A DNA stretch of 64,000 nucleotides from Chryseosolibacter sp964438975 (GCA_964438975.1 CAYTMU010000009.1:1-64000); one strand, 5' to 3'; shown: positions 25,278-35,719, numbered from the stretch's first letter. Program-made: numbers and translations. The notes: generated from the letters alone by a model not told the origin.

Positions 25278-26786
25278 TTAGTAGTTATTTTGTTTCAACA
25301 CACCCTTCGTCACGTCGATTTCCTGTTGCGGGATCGGAAGCACCTCATGTTTTCCGGCGACGAAGCCCAGCGGTCCAAGAACGGCGGCTGCCCGACCAGT
25401 CCTGACGAGATCGAAATAGCGGTGTCCCTCCGTTGCAAGCTCCAGGCGGCGTTCGGCGTAGATGTTCTCCAAAGTTGCCGGCACCGAACCCAGTGATACG
25501 CGAGCTCGTACGGCATCGAGTAAGGCCTTCGCACGACCACCATCTCCATTGCCGCGAACCAGGGCTTCAGCTTCCATCAAATACGTATCAGCAAGACGAA
25601 TTTCAATCTCGTTGATCGGCCAGTTCAACTCCGGTGTGCCGACTTCTGAACGGAAATCCTTCAACGGCGCATATTTCCGGATGAAGTAATCGGTATTCTG
25701 ATATCGTGTGTTATACGTCGCGCCGGCAGCCTTCATCGCATTTCCGTCGATGATGGTATGCTCAAATCGCGGATCGCCGCTCATCGCATTGACCAGATCC
25801 AGGGAGATCGGACAAAAACCCCATCCGTTGGAGAACTCCGGACCGTTGTAGTCTGCTGGCCCGACGAATTGAGCACCGACATTTCCTTCTCCTCCGTTAA
25901 CCCAGCCCCAATCACCCCAGGCAGCCAGGTTCGAATGCGGTATCTCAAGGATAGACTCTTCGTTAAACGAATTGTCGGGACGGAAAATATCTCCAAACGA
26001 AGTCAGCAACATGTACCCGGGCGTTGTGTTCACTTCGTTGAACAACGCGGCGGCCTCCGCCATCCTGGAGTCATCATTTTGAAACAGGATTACCTTGCCA
26101 AGCAGCGCCGTGGCTGCACTGCGCGTAAGTCTGCCTTTCTCTGCAACATCGATTGTAAAGTTGGTCTGCGACGGCAGCGACCCTCTCGCATCCTGGAGAT
26201 CGCGTTCGATCTGACCATATACGTCTCCGGGAGTCGCCTGAGGTTGCGAATACAATTCATCGGTTGGAATAGCGCCAGTGATCAGCGGAATATTTCCAAA
26301 GAAGCGAATCAAATCGAAGTAAAAGTAAGCCCGCAATGCTTTTGCCTCAGCGATCGTGCGTTGCTTGAACGCATCATCGAGCCCCGCTACAGTTTCGATC
26401 TTCTCGAGGACGACATTCGCCCGGTATACACCCGTGTAGTTCTTCTGCCAAAGGCCGACCTGCGGGCCTCTGAACGGATCGAGCGTAAAATTATCCCAGG
26501 CGACCCAACTCGGCTGATCCGAAGCATCGCTACCACCGGCATGCGCCTCATCAGACGCGGTCGTCAGCAATGGCATCTTCATCGTATATCCGCCGGATGT
26601 TCCCCATTGCAACACATCGTAAACGGCGACCAATGCCTGAAAAACTTCATCCTGATTCTTGTAGAAGTTCCCCTCCAACTGCGTACCTAACGGTTGCAGT
26701 TCCAGGAAATCGTCACAGGCAGCGAGCCATTGCACACTTAGAAGCACCGCTACCGCGTATAGATATTTCTTGATTTTCGTTTTCAT
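25278..26786 (-). CDS. susD: SusD/RagB-family lipoprotein of laminarin-type PUL
   Basis: A 502-residue SusD-like lipoprotein with lipobox LAAC (Cys24) followed by DDFLELQP, a common SusD start. Family landmarks are AKALRAYFYFDLIRFFGNIPLI (TPR helix region), EIRLADTYLMEAEALVRG and the C-terminal IYAERRLELATEGHRYFDLVRTG, with VLPIPQQEIDVTKG just before the end. It sits 12 bp downstream of the disrupted susC and 4 bp upstream of the PKD lipoprotein. Its role is glycan capture for the cognate SusC, which here is interrupted. Confidence 0.93.
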   Translation of the reverse strand: MKTKIKKYLYAVAVLLSVQWLAACDDFLELQPLGTQLEGNFYKNQDEVFQALVAVYDVLQWGTSGGYTMKMPLLTTASDEAHAGGSDASDQPSWVAWDNFTLDPFRGPQVGLWQKNYTGVYRANVVLEKIETVAGLDDAFKQRTIAEAKALRAYFYFDLIRFFGNIPLITGAIPTDELYSQPQATPGDVYGQIERDLQDARGSLPSQTNFTIDVAEKGRLTRSAATALLGKVILFQNDDSRMAEAAALFNEVNTTPGYMLLTSFGDIFRPDNSFNEESILEIPHSNLAAWGDWGWVNGGEGNVGAQFVGPADYNGPEFSNGWGFCPISLDLVNAMSGDPRFEHTIIDGNAMKAAGATYNTRYQNTDYFIRKYAPLKDFRSEVGTPELNWPINEIEIRLADTYLMEAEALVRGNGDGGRAKALLDAVRARVSLGSVPATLENIYAERRLELATEGHRYFDLVRTGRAAAVLGPLGFVAGKHEVLPIPQQEIDVTKGVLKQNNY

Positions 26787-26798
26787 CGTTATGGTATT

Positions 26799-28385
26799 TT
26801 AAAAACCGATGTTGAGACCAGCCATGTACGACCTGGGTTGCGGATAAATTCCCCGATCTACGCCAAGACTTCCGCCGCCGATTTCCGGATCGAATCCGGT
26901 GTACCGGGTGAAGGTCACGAGATTATTGCTCATCACGTATACGCGCAACTTGTGCAAACCTGCTTTGGATGTTATGGCCTTGGGGATCGTATAACCAAGC
27001 TGCAGCGTCTTGACCCGGAAGTACGACCCATCCTGGATGTAGAAATCGGAACTACGGCTGAAGTTCTGATTCGGATCGTTCAGGATCAGACGCGGAAAAT
27101 CGTTACTGGTGCCCTCGCCTGTCCAGCGACCGATTGCCGCTGTTGTCCAGTTGGCAGTCGGAAGGTCAAACCGGCGTATGGCCTGGAATACATCGTTCCC
27201 GTATACACCTTGCCCGAAGATCACCAGATCAAAATTCCTCCAGGTCGCAGATGCTGTAAACCCAAAGGTCCAGTCAGGTGTAGGGTCACCGATCATCGTC
27301 CGATCATCATTGTTGATCACACCATCTTTATTGTGATCAACGAAACGAATGTCGCCAGGAGCTGCACTCGGCAGAAGCAGATCACCCTCGTCGTTTACGT
27401 AGGCCGCTACCTGTTCCGCATTCTGGAATATTCCGTCTGTTTTAAAACCATAGAAGAAGCCCACCGGCCTTCCCGGCTCTGTCCGGGTGATCGGAACACC
27501 TTGTGGTCCGAATACCTGTCCACCGAGAAAATCTTTATCATCGCCGAGGAACGTAACCTCATTGTCGAGATACGAGGCATTGGCATTCAGATGAATTGCT
27601 ACACCCCTGATGTTACGTCGGTAGCCGAGTTCTATCTCATACCCGCGATTCTCCATGTCTGCGATGTTTCCAACAGGTCCGTTGTTTCCCACATACCACG
27701 GCACGTCAATATCGAGTAGCATCCCGGAAGTCTTTTTCTGGTACACATCGAATACCAGCGTGAGATCATTAAAGAGAGTTGCTTCGATCCCGATATCAAC
27801 CTGTGTTGTCTCTTCCCAGCGAAGATCCGGATTCGAGATAGCATTGGGGCTTACTCCGTTCACCAGCGTACCGCCAATCGTGTAGTTACGTCCACCTCCG
27901 ACAGTAGACAGGTACCTGAAATCGCCGATCCTGTTATTTCCGTTTACACCCCAGGAACCGCGCAGTTTCAAAAAGTTTACGACGTCATTCTGAGGCCAGA
28001 ATGTTTCGCTCGAAGCAATCCATCCTGCCGAAACGGAAGGAAATACACCGTATTTATTATTGCTTCCGAACCGCGAGGATCCATCGCGCCGGACGATCGC
28101 GGTCAACATGTATTTCTCATTGAAATCATAATTGATCCTTCCAAACACGGAGGCCAGCGTCTCTTGATATTCACTCCCGGAAAAATACTGATGCTCCTGC
28201 GACACAGGAAAGCCCAGAGATGCGTCGTCAATATGATCTACAGGGATGCCGGTCTTGGTGCCCCCTTGCTGTTCGCCATAGTTGCGCTGTGCGGATATCC
28301 CTGCCAACGCACTGAAATTGTGGTGGTCAACACTTTTGGAGTACGAAAGTGTATTCTCCCAAAGCCAGAATAGTCCGCGATTCAC
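26799..28385 (-). pseudogene. susC: SusC-like transporter, C-terminal fragment after frameshift
   Basis: This 528-codon frame holds the second half of a SusC barrel, from NRGLFWLWENTLSYSKSVDHHNFSALAGIS to the terminal MAGLNIGF. It has the usual SusC barrel blocks (GSWGVNGNNRIGDFRY, NPDLRWEETTQVDIGIEATLF, GDIRFVDHNKDGVINNDDRTMIG). It lacks signal peptide, extension domain and plug, which are encoded in the overlapping upstream frame. The two frames share GTGA (28382-28385), and the only possible start is that GTG. A fragment with no signal peptide cannot reach the outer membrane, so this is not an independent gene. Confidence 0.85.
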
Positions 28386-29866
28386 GTTGCGGTGTAATCA
28401 TTCAGTGTATTTTGATTGACGGCATTGAGATAGAACAGCGGTGAGAAGTTCTCGTCGCCCCAGAATGCGAGATCGACACCGACACTGGATCTTGCTTTCA
28501 ATCCCTCGACAGGCTCTACCTCGAGGAACATATTACCTACGATCTTATCCGACCAACTGTTGGCCTGAGCTACCTGCAGAGCAGCAACCGGGTTGAGTAT
28601 CTCCGAAGTAACGAGGTCAGAAATACCGTACGGTCTACCCTGAGCGTCGCGCACAACATTGTCCATTGTATAGGGGCTCGTATTCCAAAGTGCGGGGTCA
28701 GTGACGACAACTGGCGTGATAGGATCGATGTTGATGGCCCGGTTCAGCGGTGTGCCCCACTCGCTGTTAGGATCGACTCCTTTTGACTTGATACGCGTGT
28801 ACCCGATGTTATTCCCGAAGGTCACGTGGCGGGATATCTTGTGATTGGAATTGAGGCGCATCGTTAGACGATTGAACTGAGAGTTTGACGGTGCTACGAT
28901 ACCCTCCTGGTCAAAGTACCCAAGAGATGCAAAGTAGCTTGATTTCTCAGTACCTGCCGAGAGGCTTAACTCATGATTCATAACACCCGCCCGGTTGCTG
29001 AAGACCGCGTCCTGCCAGTCCGTACCGTTGCCGAAAGCGGCGGGATCCGGAAAGCGGAGGCCACCTCCGCCTGCTACGGTGGCCTCATTCAGCAACGTCG
29101 CATATTCAGTAGCATTCAGCAGATCAAGCCGGCGCCAAGGTTGTTGAAACCCGACATATCCATTGTAATTGACCGCCATCTGGCCGTCCTTTCCTCGCTT
29201 CGTGGTGACAATAATGACACCATTGGCTGCGCGGGCACCGTAGATCGCAGCAGAGGCGGCGTCCTTCAGTACCTCGATCGATTCAATGTCTGCCTGGTTC
29301 AAGTACTCAATTCCTCCATTGATCTGAACCCCGTCGACAATATAGAGCGGATCACTGTCGCCAATGGTCGTGGTCCCACGAACCCGGACGGTGGCCGCCG
29401 CTCCGGGTTGACCGGAATTTGATGTAATGGTGAGGCCCGAGGTCCGCCCTTGTAGCGATTGCTCCAGGCGTGTCAATGGCATGTTTTCCAATTCTTGCGC
29501 CCGGACACTGGAGATCGCCCCCGTAACAACACTCTTTTTCTGTTCACCGTAACCAACGACCACCACTTCCTCCAGTGATACGACATCCAACTGCATCTTT
29601 ACCTCGACGTGTGAACGCCCCGACACTGCGACATCCTGCGACGCAAAGCCAATAAAGCTAATCTGAATGATGGCGTTCGGCTCCACGTTCGGGAACCGGA
29701 ACTCTCCGTTGACATCCGTCACGGTCCCTTGATTAGTGCCTTTGATCAAAAGGCTCACCCCGGGCAGCGGATCGTTTCCGTCGTCTGTCACCCGTCCAGT
29801 CAGCGGGTTCTGAGCAGACGCCGCAATGGACAGGAACATGAGAAATACCAGTAGATTTCTTTTCAT
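28382..29866 (-). pseudogene. susC: SusC-like transporter, N-terminal fragment before frameshift
   Basis: A 494-residue product with signal peptide (MKRNLLVFLMFLSIAASAQ), carboxypeptidase-D-regulatory-like domain (LTGRVTDDGNDPLPGVSLLI), VVVGYGEQKKSVVTGAIS, the plug (VRGTTTIGDSDPLYIVDGVQ, VLKDAASAAIYGARAANGVIIVTTKRG) and the first barrel strands. It stops at a TGA at 28384-28382 in mid-barrel. The remaining barrel continues in another frame without a gap in homology, which implies loss of one base (or gain of two) near 28383-28387. Together the halves make about 1020 residues, the normal SusC length. There is no homopolymer at the break. Either the gene is broken or the base call is wrong. Confidence 0.88.
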
Positions 29867-30010
29867 GTTAACTTGGTTTAGGATTAAGATTCGGGCATCG
29901 GCCGATTACCGGCAACGATTGCTCCGTCAAGACAAACATGGTCCAATGATCCGAGAACGTCAAAGAAATAAACACATCATTACTTCATCGCCGGCAAAAA
30001 CCGACTACAT

Positions 30011-30018
30011 CAAAAATA
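30011..30018 (-). promoter_or_regulatory. Candidate Bacteroidota -7 element for the laminarin PUL
   Basis: On the minus strand the sequence TATTTTTG matches the Bacteroidota -7 consensus TAnnTTTG exactly. It lies 145 bp upstream of the susC start codon in the AT-rich divergent region shared with the plus-strand regulator. No clear TTTG -33 element is at the expected spacing, so the call is tentative. Confidence 0.35.
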
Positions 30019-30108
30019 CATCACACTATAATAAAATACGCTAATCGTGCCAGAAAAGCTATATTTACAAAAATTAGAATACATCGTAGCATCAAAGCCG
30101 GTTCATCG

Positions 30109-33018
30109 ATGATGTTCAAATTCCGTATACCAATGCCGAAGATCTATGTATTGAGCCTCTTTCTCCTGCTCTCGATTGCGGTATCACGTGGTCAAGGGAT
30201 AAAAGCTGGTCTTCCCCTGGTTTCAAATTTCAATACCCTGGACTACCAGGCCGGAATTCAGAACTGGGACGTCACCCAGGACGGTCGCGGATTATTGTAC
30301 GTCGCTAACAATTTCGGGCTTCTGGAATACGATGGAAACGAATGGAAGACATATCCCGTCAGCAACGGAACCAAGGTACGCAGCGTAGCATGCGATGGCC
30401 GCGGCCGGATCTATGTAGGAGGCCAGGGAGACTTTGGATACTTTTTCCCGGACCGGACCGGGCGTTTGCAATTCATCTCATTGGCTGACAGCTTACCCCC
30501 TGCCGATCGCAACTTCGACGAGGCGTGGAGTGTATACGTCGATCCCGAAAAAGTCTACTTCTGTACCTTCTCAAATATCTATGTCTACGACCACCGCGAC
30601 TTCACCATCATCCGCCCCACAAACGGCATCGATCACTCCTTTCTTGTCAACCGTGAGTTATTTGTGAACCAGCCCCTTTACGGTCTTGGAAAATTGCAGG
30701 GTGACGTCATCAATATCATCCCCGGCGGTGATACTTTCGCGGGCAAGAGCATTGCCTCGGTCTTATCCCTTCACCGAGACGAATTGTTGGTCGCTACGTT
30801 CTCACATGGCATTTTTGAGTATGCCTCCGGCCAGGTCCGACCCTGGAACCCAGCGATTCAGGAACTCCTGAAACAGTCAACCGTAAACTGCATGGTACGA
30901 CTGCGAAATGGAAGCATTGCGATCGGAACTCAATACAACGGACTCTTCATCACAGATGCGCAAGGCAATATCCAACAGCAACTGACGCGTGGCCGCGGTA
31001 TTGATACGCGTACCGTCCTCAGCATATATGAAGACGATCTCAACAATCTATGGGTCGGTCAGAACAATGGGATCGCATATGTTGAAACAGGCTCCCCATT
31101 CACATTCATCAATGAACAGATCGGCCTTCCGGGATCCGGGTATACAGCTCTGCTCGCGAACGATCGCTTCTACCTGGGAACGAACACAGGCCTTTACGTC
31201 CAGCAGGCGGACGGTGGATATCAGCTGATCGGCAACAGTCGAGGACAGGTGTATTCGCTCCGTTCCTATCAAAATGATATCCTGGCCGGACACCATAACG
31301 GCAGTCTGCGGATCGAGGAGGATACATCCATCACCATATCCGATGAGCCTGGCTCGTGGACCTTTCTGCAATTATCACGTGATCCGGGCAAACTCGTCGG
31401 CGGCAACTATTCCGGCCTGCAGATGTTCCACTACGTAGACGGACACTGGCGGGAAGGCAATCGGCTAGCCGGGTTTGAGGAATCATCGCGCATCATGGAA
31501 CAGGATGACAGCGGCTGCATCTGGGTCACGCATGGTTACAAAGGGGCGTTCAGAATTCGCATGAATGAAGATTACACTGCTATCGACTCCGTTGACTTCT
31601 ACGGAAGCAGTAGCGGATTTCCTACCAATCTGTTGATCAACGTATTCCGTATACGGAACGAGTTAGTCTTCACGTCGCAAAACGGACTTTTCAAATTCGA
31701 CGAAGCGAGTAACCGCTTCGTTCCCCATACCTTCCTGAACAAATACCTGGGTGAGAATAATGTGGTGTGGTTTCTCGAAGAAGATACACTTGGTAATATC
31801 TATTTCATCAGTCAGGACCACATAGGCGTACTAAAGAGAACCTCCGCCGGAGCCTATGAGATGATTACCAGCGCATTTGGCAAGGTTATGAAATTTCTGA
31901 ATGACGACCTTCCAAGCATCAGCGTATTACAGGACAACCAGGTGTTGTACGGGGGAAAAGACGGGTTCATTCTTTATAATCCGCTTGTGCCAATTCCCCA
32001 GCGATCAGATTTTCACACCTGGATACGTCGCGTTTCTACTGACACCACGATCTTCTCCGGCAGTTATACATCCGGCGACTCCGTCGTTCATACCCAGTTA
32101 AAGTCTGAGATACCCGTTCTTCCCTATGCGTCGAATTCCCTTTCCTTTACTTTCTCGGCAAATTCATTCGAAAGTGGAAATGATATCCAGTATCAATACC
32201 ATCTCGAAAACTACGACAAAGGATGGCTTGCGTGGACACCACAGACATACAAGGAATACACCAACCTCAAAGAAGGCAACTACACGTTCATCGTGCGTGC
32301 GCGCAATATCAAAGGCGAGGTCAGCTCAGCCGCGCGGTACTCCTTTACGATAGATCCACCGTGGTATCGATCTCTGTGGGCCTACCTCTTTTACGGAGTG
32401 TCATTTCTTTCCCTGATGTTCCTCGGATTTACGACGATCGACCGGAAGTATCAGAAAGAACAGGAACTCCTGGAAGAAAAGCAACGGCAGGAACTTGACC
32501 ACAAGGAAACGCAGCTGGAAGAATTATCGCTGCAATCTCAGGAGGAAATTAACAGACTGCGAAATGAAAAACTCGAGCAAGAGCTGCGGCACATGAACAG
32601 TGAACTGGCTACCTCCACGATGCACCTCCTGAATAAGAACGAATTCATAACGAGCATCAAAGGCAGCGTTGACCACCTGATCAAGAAGACACAGCAGGAC
32701 GACCTGCGAAAGGATCTGCACCAGATCTCACGACAGATCGAACAGAATATCTCTGCCGACGACGACTGGGAGCACTTTCAACTGTATTTCGACCGTGTTC
32801 ACGGCGACTTCTCCAATCGTTTTAAGGCAGCCTTCCCGACGTTGAGTCCGCAGGAGATCAAACTCAGCGCTTACTTGCGCATGAACCTGTCGACCAAAGA
32901 GATCGCCCAACTGCTCAACGTTTCTGTGAGAGGCGTGGAGATCAGCCGTTACCGGCTGCGAAAGAAACTTCAGTTACAGCGGAGTAAGAACCTGCAGGAA
33001 TTTATCCTCAACTTTTGA
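30109..33018 (+). CDS. SusR-like membrane-spanning PUL regulator (propeller, Y_Y_Y, TM, LuxR-type HTH)
   Basis: A 969-residue one-component regulator, divergent from the laminarin PUL. A signal/anchor (about 8-28) is followed by a long periplasmic beta-propeller with repeats such as NWDVTQDGRGLLYVANNFGLLEYDG and SIYEDDLNNLWVGQNNGIAYVE (to about 660). A Y_Y_Y domain follows (about 670-750), then one transmembrane helix (about 755-776, WAYLFYGVSFLSLMFLGFTT) and a cytoplasmic coiled coil (about 778-850). A C-terminal LuxR-type helix-turn-helix ends the protein (LSPQEIKLSAYLRMNLSTKEIAQLLNVSVRGVEISRYRLRKK, about 920-960). There is no histidine kinase or receiver domain, unlike hybrid two-component PUL regulators. 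It probably senses glucan oligosaccharides in the periplasm and binds DNA from the membrane. Confidence 0.88.
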   Translation: MMFKFRIPMPKIYVLSLFLLLSIAVSRGQGIKAGLPLVSNFNTLDYQAGIQNWDVTQDGRGLLYVANNFGLLEYDGNEWKTYPVSNGTKVRSVACDGRGRIYVGGQGDFGYFFPDRTGRLQFISLADSLPPADRNFDEAWSVYVDPEKVYFCTFSNIYVYDHRDFTIIRPTNGIDHSFLVNRELFVNQPLYGLGKLQGDVINIIPGGDTFAGKSIASVLSLHRDELLVATFSHGIFEYASGQVRPWNPAIQELLKQSTVNCMVRLRNGSIAIGTQYNGLFITDAQGNIQQQLTRGRGIDTRTVLSIYEDDLNNLWVGQNNGIAYVETGSPFTFINEQIGLPGSGYTALLANDRFYLGTNTGLYVQQADGGYQLIGNSRGQVYSLRSYQNDILAGHHNGSLRIEEDTSITISDEPGSWTFLQLSRDPGKLVGGNYSGLQMFHYVDGHWREGNRLAGFEESSRIMEQDDSGCIWVTHGYKGAFRIRMNEDYTAIDSVDFYGSSSGFPTNLLINVFRIRNELVFTSQNGLFKFDEASNRFVPHTFLNKYLGENNVVWFLEEDTLGNIYFISQDHIGVLKRTSAGAYEMITSAFGKVMKFLNDDLPSISVLQDNQVLYGGKDGFILYNPLVPIPQRSDFHTWIRRVSTDTTIFSGSYTSGDSVVHTQLKSEIPVLPYASNSLSFTFSANSFESGNDIQYQYHLENYDKGWLAWTPQTYKEYTNLKEGNYTFIVRARNIKGEVSSAARYSFTIDPPWYRSLWAYLFYGVSFLSLMFLGFTTIDRKYQKEQELLEEKQRQELDHKETQLEELSLQSQEEINRLRNEKLEQELRHMNSELATSTMHLLNKNEFITSIKGSVDHLIKKTQQDDLRKDLHQISRQIEQNISADDDWEHFQLYFDRVHGDFSNRFKAAFPTLSPQEIKLSAYLRMNLSTKEIAQLLNVSVRGVEISRYRLRKKLQLQRSKNLQEFILNF

Positions 33019-33026
33019 TGAGTGCT

Positions 33027-33046
33027 GGGTCTCGGCGCGACGACCC
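33027..33046. terminator. GC-rich hairpin between converging genes
   Basis: GGGTCTCG, a 3-nt loop and CGA(C)GACCC form an 8-bp stem with one bulged C, 8 bp after the regulator stop and 30 bp from the convergent dienelactone hydrolase stop. There is no T run on either side, so it may be only a transcript 3'-end stabiliser. Confidence 0.3.
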
Positions 33047-33075
33047 ATACTCGCACGCACTAACCGAGAGCATCA

Positions 33076-33963
33076 CTATTTCAGATGCTTCTTGAAGAAT
33101 TCGATGGTGCGTTTCCACGCGAGATCCGCCGCGGCCTGATCGTATCTTGGTGTCGTGCCGTTGTGAAAACCGTGATTTGTGCCGGGGTACATATGAACTT
33201 CATACTTTTTTCCCTGCTCTTTCAGCGCCTTTTCGTAATCAGGCCATCCCGCATTGACCCGCGTATCCAGTTCCGCGAAATGTAATTGAAGCGGTGCCTG
33301 GATCCTACTAACCTCATCAAGCGGTGCTTGTCCACCGTAAAACGGGACCGCCGCAGCCAGCGTCGGAACTCTGGCAGCCATCATGTTGGAAACCCATCCA
33401 CCGAAACAAAAGCCGACGACCCCAACCTTGCCACTGCACTCGTCGTGGTTTCGAAGATACTCGTATGCCGCGATGAAATCCTCAAGGATCTCGTTGCGAT
33501 CGCGCTTGCTTTGCATCTCCCGTCCCTCATCGTCTGTTCCAGGATATCCTCCCAGAGGGGTCAGCGCATCCGGAGCGAGCAAGATAAATCCAGCAAGCGC
33601 GGCTCGTCGACCCACATCCTCGATATAGGGATTGAGCCCGCGATTCTCATGCACCACAACAACACCACCCAACTTCTTTTTGCCATCGCGGGGTCGGGAA
33701 AGCAGTGCCTTCATAGTGCCGGCTCCTTTGGGCGAAGAGTAGTTAATATACTCCGACTTCAATTCCGCGGACTGCTGAGCGACCTGCATACCGGCTCGAT
33801 AGTCGGGCGTGAGAAAACTCATCAGCGATGCGACTGTCAAGCCACCAACCGCGTAGGCTGAGAGCCGTTCGGCAAACAAACGCCTATCTATACGGTTATG
33901 CGCATAATCATCGTAGAGATCAAAGACTTCCTGTTTGATGTCTTCCTTTCTGATCAGATCCAT
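33076..33963 (-). CDS. Dienelactone hydrolase family protein with Tat-like N-terminus
   Basis: A 295-residue alpha/beta hydrolase. The nucleophile motif is GFCFGG with Cys186, and Asp233 (AELDTRV) and His264 (GTNHGFH) complete a Cys-Asp-His triad as in dienelactone hydrolases. The N-terminus has a short helical leader and then RRLFAERLSAYAVGGLTVASLMSF (Arg27-Arg28), a twin-arginine-like signal with a hydrophobic stretch. Tat export or membrane anchoring is therefore likely. I chose the ATG at 33963. The frame can be extended by 41 residues, but that would run into the divergent peptidase promoter and has no signal character. The substrate is unknown. Confidence 0.85.
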   Translation of the reverse strand: MDLIRKEDIKQEVFDLYDDYAHNRIDRRLFAERLSAYAVGGLTVASLMSFLTPDYRAGMQVAQQSAELKSEYINYSSPKGAGTMKALLSRPRDGKKKLGGVVVVHENRGLNPYIEDVGRRAALAGFILLAPDALTPLGGYPGTDDEGREMQSKRDRNEILEDFIAAYEYLRNHDECSGKVGVVGFCFGGWVSNMMAARVPTLAAAVPFYGGQAPLDEVSRIQAPLQLHFAELDTRVNAGWPDYEKALKEQGKKYEVHMYPGTNHGFHNGTTPRYDQAAADLAWKRTIEFFKKHLK

Positions 33964-34071
33964 ACTGACGGGGTTAGGGTGGTTCTCGAATGTCCTTTGA
34001 GTGAATGTACAAAACATATCGATTATCGGCGCGCTCCTTTTCAAATTTCCGGGCGTATGCAGTCGATTCCT

Positions 34072-34079
34072 TATCTTTG
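34072..34079 (+). promoter_or_regulatory. Candidate -7 element of the M1 peptidase gene
   Basis: TATCTTTG matches TAnnTTTG exactly and lies 17 bp upstream of the chosen ATG at 34096. A TTTC at 34046-34049 could serve as a weak -33 element. It supports the internal start at 34096 over a frame that opens at 33898. Confidence 0.4.
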
Positions 34080-34095
34080 GCTGCAAATCAGTCCC

Positions 34096-35706
34096 ATGAG
34101 ATTATTTTTCCTGACCCTTCTCATCTGTGCCAGCGGCAATGCCACTGCTCAGACTTCCTATTGGCAACAAGAAGTGCGATATACCATCGACGCCGAATTG
34201 AACACGACTGAAAAGTCAATTACGGGTTTCGAGACGATCCACTATAAGAATAACTCCCCCGACGAGCTGAGTTTCATCTGGTTCCACATCTGGCCGAATG
34301 CATACCTTCATGATTCGACCGCATTGAGACTCCAGATCCGCAGCGATTCTGCGCGCGCCGAGAAGGCAATCAATGCAGGCACGGGATCAATCGAAAGACT
34401 CGACTTCAAAGTCGATGGGCGAGCGGCCGCAACTGAAACACATCCAAATCCTCAGTACGTGGACGTCATCAAGGTACTGCTACCGGAACCGTTGCTACCT
34501 GGAGACTCGGTTGCGATCACAACACCATTCAAGGTATTGCTTCCTCCCTACTTTTCCCGTTCCGGCTATGCCGGCACGCAGATCATGGCCTGTCAGTGGT
34601 ATCCCAAACCAGCTGTGTACGACCAGGCTGGGTGGCACGAATTCCCTTATCTCGATATGGGAGAGTTCTACAGTGAGTTCGGGGATTTTACGGTTACGCT
34701 AACAGTACCAGCCGAATACGTGGTGGGCGCTACCGGCGTGCTGCAGACAGAAGACGAGCTACAGCGCTACAAGAAATTGGGCAAGTCAAATTTTTCAGGA
34801 CAAAAGAAGAAAGTGGCACTGTACCGTGCCCCTAAGAAGAAGTCTAAAAAGACCTTGACGTGGCACGCCACGAATGTCCCCGATTTCGCCTGGTTCGCCG
34901 ACATCGACTTCGTCATCCAGTACGACACCATCATGCTTCGAAGCGGTGCAGTCATCGACGCATTCTCTTACTACCACAACCAGAAGGAGACCATCTGGAC
35001 AAACAGCATCAGTTATATCAAGGACGCAGTCAAGAAATACAGTGGCTGGATCGGTGACTACGAGTATCCTACCGTGCAGGTTGTGGAAGGACCTGCGAAC
35101 AGCGCCAGTGGCGGAATGGAGTATCCAATGATCACGCTGATCACCAGCCCGGATGCAACGGTAGAAGAACTAGACGGTGTGATCACACATGAGATCGGTC
35201 ACAATTGGTTCATGAGTATGCTTGGCAGTAACGAACGCGCACATACCTGGATGGATGAGGGCCTGAATACCTATTATCAGTTCCGTTATGAGGCTGAAAA
35301 GTACCGCTGGAACAGTGTCTTTGGCGAGAGTGTCCCGCAAGAGATCCGGCAACTCCCCTCCGACCAGTTCCTCAACGTGATCTATACAGCTGTACACGAG
35401 AATCTTCCGATGACCTATCCCATGGATATTCCCGCGGATCAGTTCCCGGACAGTAACGAGTATGGGATTGTCTCCTACATTAAAACGGCCCTTTGGATGT
35501 ACATACTGGAAGCCTCTCTGGGCCGCGAGCGGGTAGACGCCGCCGTACAACACTACTTCACCAAGTGGAAACACAAGCACCCCCAACCGGCCGACATGCA
35601 AGCCGCCTTCGAGGAGGCATTGGGCGTAGACCTCGATGGTTTCTTTGAATTAACAAGGACTGAAGGAAATTTCGACCTGGGCCAGGAGCCAGCCGGCAAG
35701 CAATAG
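34096..35706 (+). CDS. M1 family zinc metallopeptidase
   Basis: A 536-residue exported aminopeptidase-like protein. The signal peptide is MRLFFLTLLICASGNATAQ. The N-terminal beta domain (about 30-240) begins with YTIDAELNTTEKSITGFETIHYKN. The zinc site HEIGHNW is at residues 365-371, and the third ligand is the Glu in HTWMDEGLN (about 388). A GGMEYPMI motif upstream matches the GxMEN-type exopeptidase motif of M1 enzymes. It probably trims peptides in the periplasm or at the cell surface. The frame opens upstream at 33898, but the first 66 residues have no signal character and the predicted promoter lies inside them. Confidence 0.9.
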   Translation: MRLFFLTLLICASGNATAQTSYWQQEVRYTIDAELNTTEKSITGFETIHYKNNSPDELSFIWFHIWPNAYLHDSTALRLQIRSDSARAEKAINAGTGSIERLDFKVDGRAAATETHPNPQYVDVIKVLLPEPLLPGDSVAITTPFKVLLPPYFSRSGYAGTQIMACQWYPKPAVYDQAGWHEFPYLDMGEFYSEFGDFTVTLTVPAEYVVGATGVLQTEDELQRYKKLGKSNFSGQKKKVALYRAPKKKSKKTLTWHATNVPDFAWFADIDFVIQYDTIMLRSGAVIDAFSYYHNQKETIWTNSISYIKDAVKKYSGWIGDYEYPTVQVVEGPANSASGGMEYPMITLITSPDATVEELDGVITHEIGHNWFMSMLGSNERAHTWMDEGLNTYYQFRYEAEKYRWNSVFGESVPQEIRQLPSDQFLNVIYTAVHENLPMTYPMDIPADQFPDSNEYGIVSYIKTALWMYILEASLGRERVDAAVQHYFTKWKHKHPQPADMQAAFEEALGVDLDGFFELTRTEGNFDLGQEPAGKQ

Positions 35707-35719
35707 AGCTGGCGCATAC

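Noticed and set aside
26799..28385. Independent short TonB receptor gene downstream of a truncated one
   Set aside because: It has no signal peptide or plug, and the homology continues directly from the upstream frame, so both are parts of one frameshifted susC.
33898..34095. 66-residue N-terminal extension of the M1 peptidase
   Set aside because: A clear signal peptide begins at 34096 and a TAnnTTTG element lies inside the extension.
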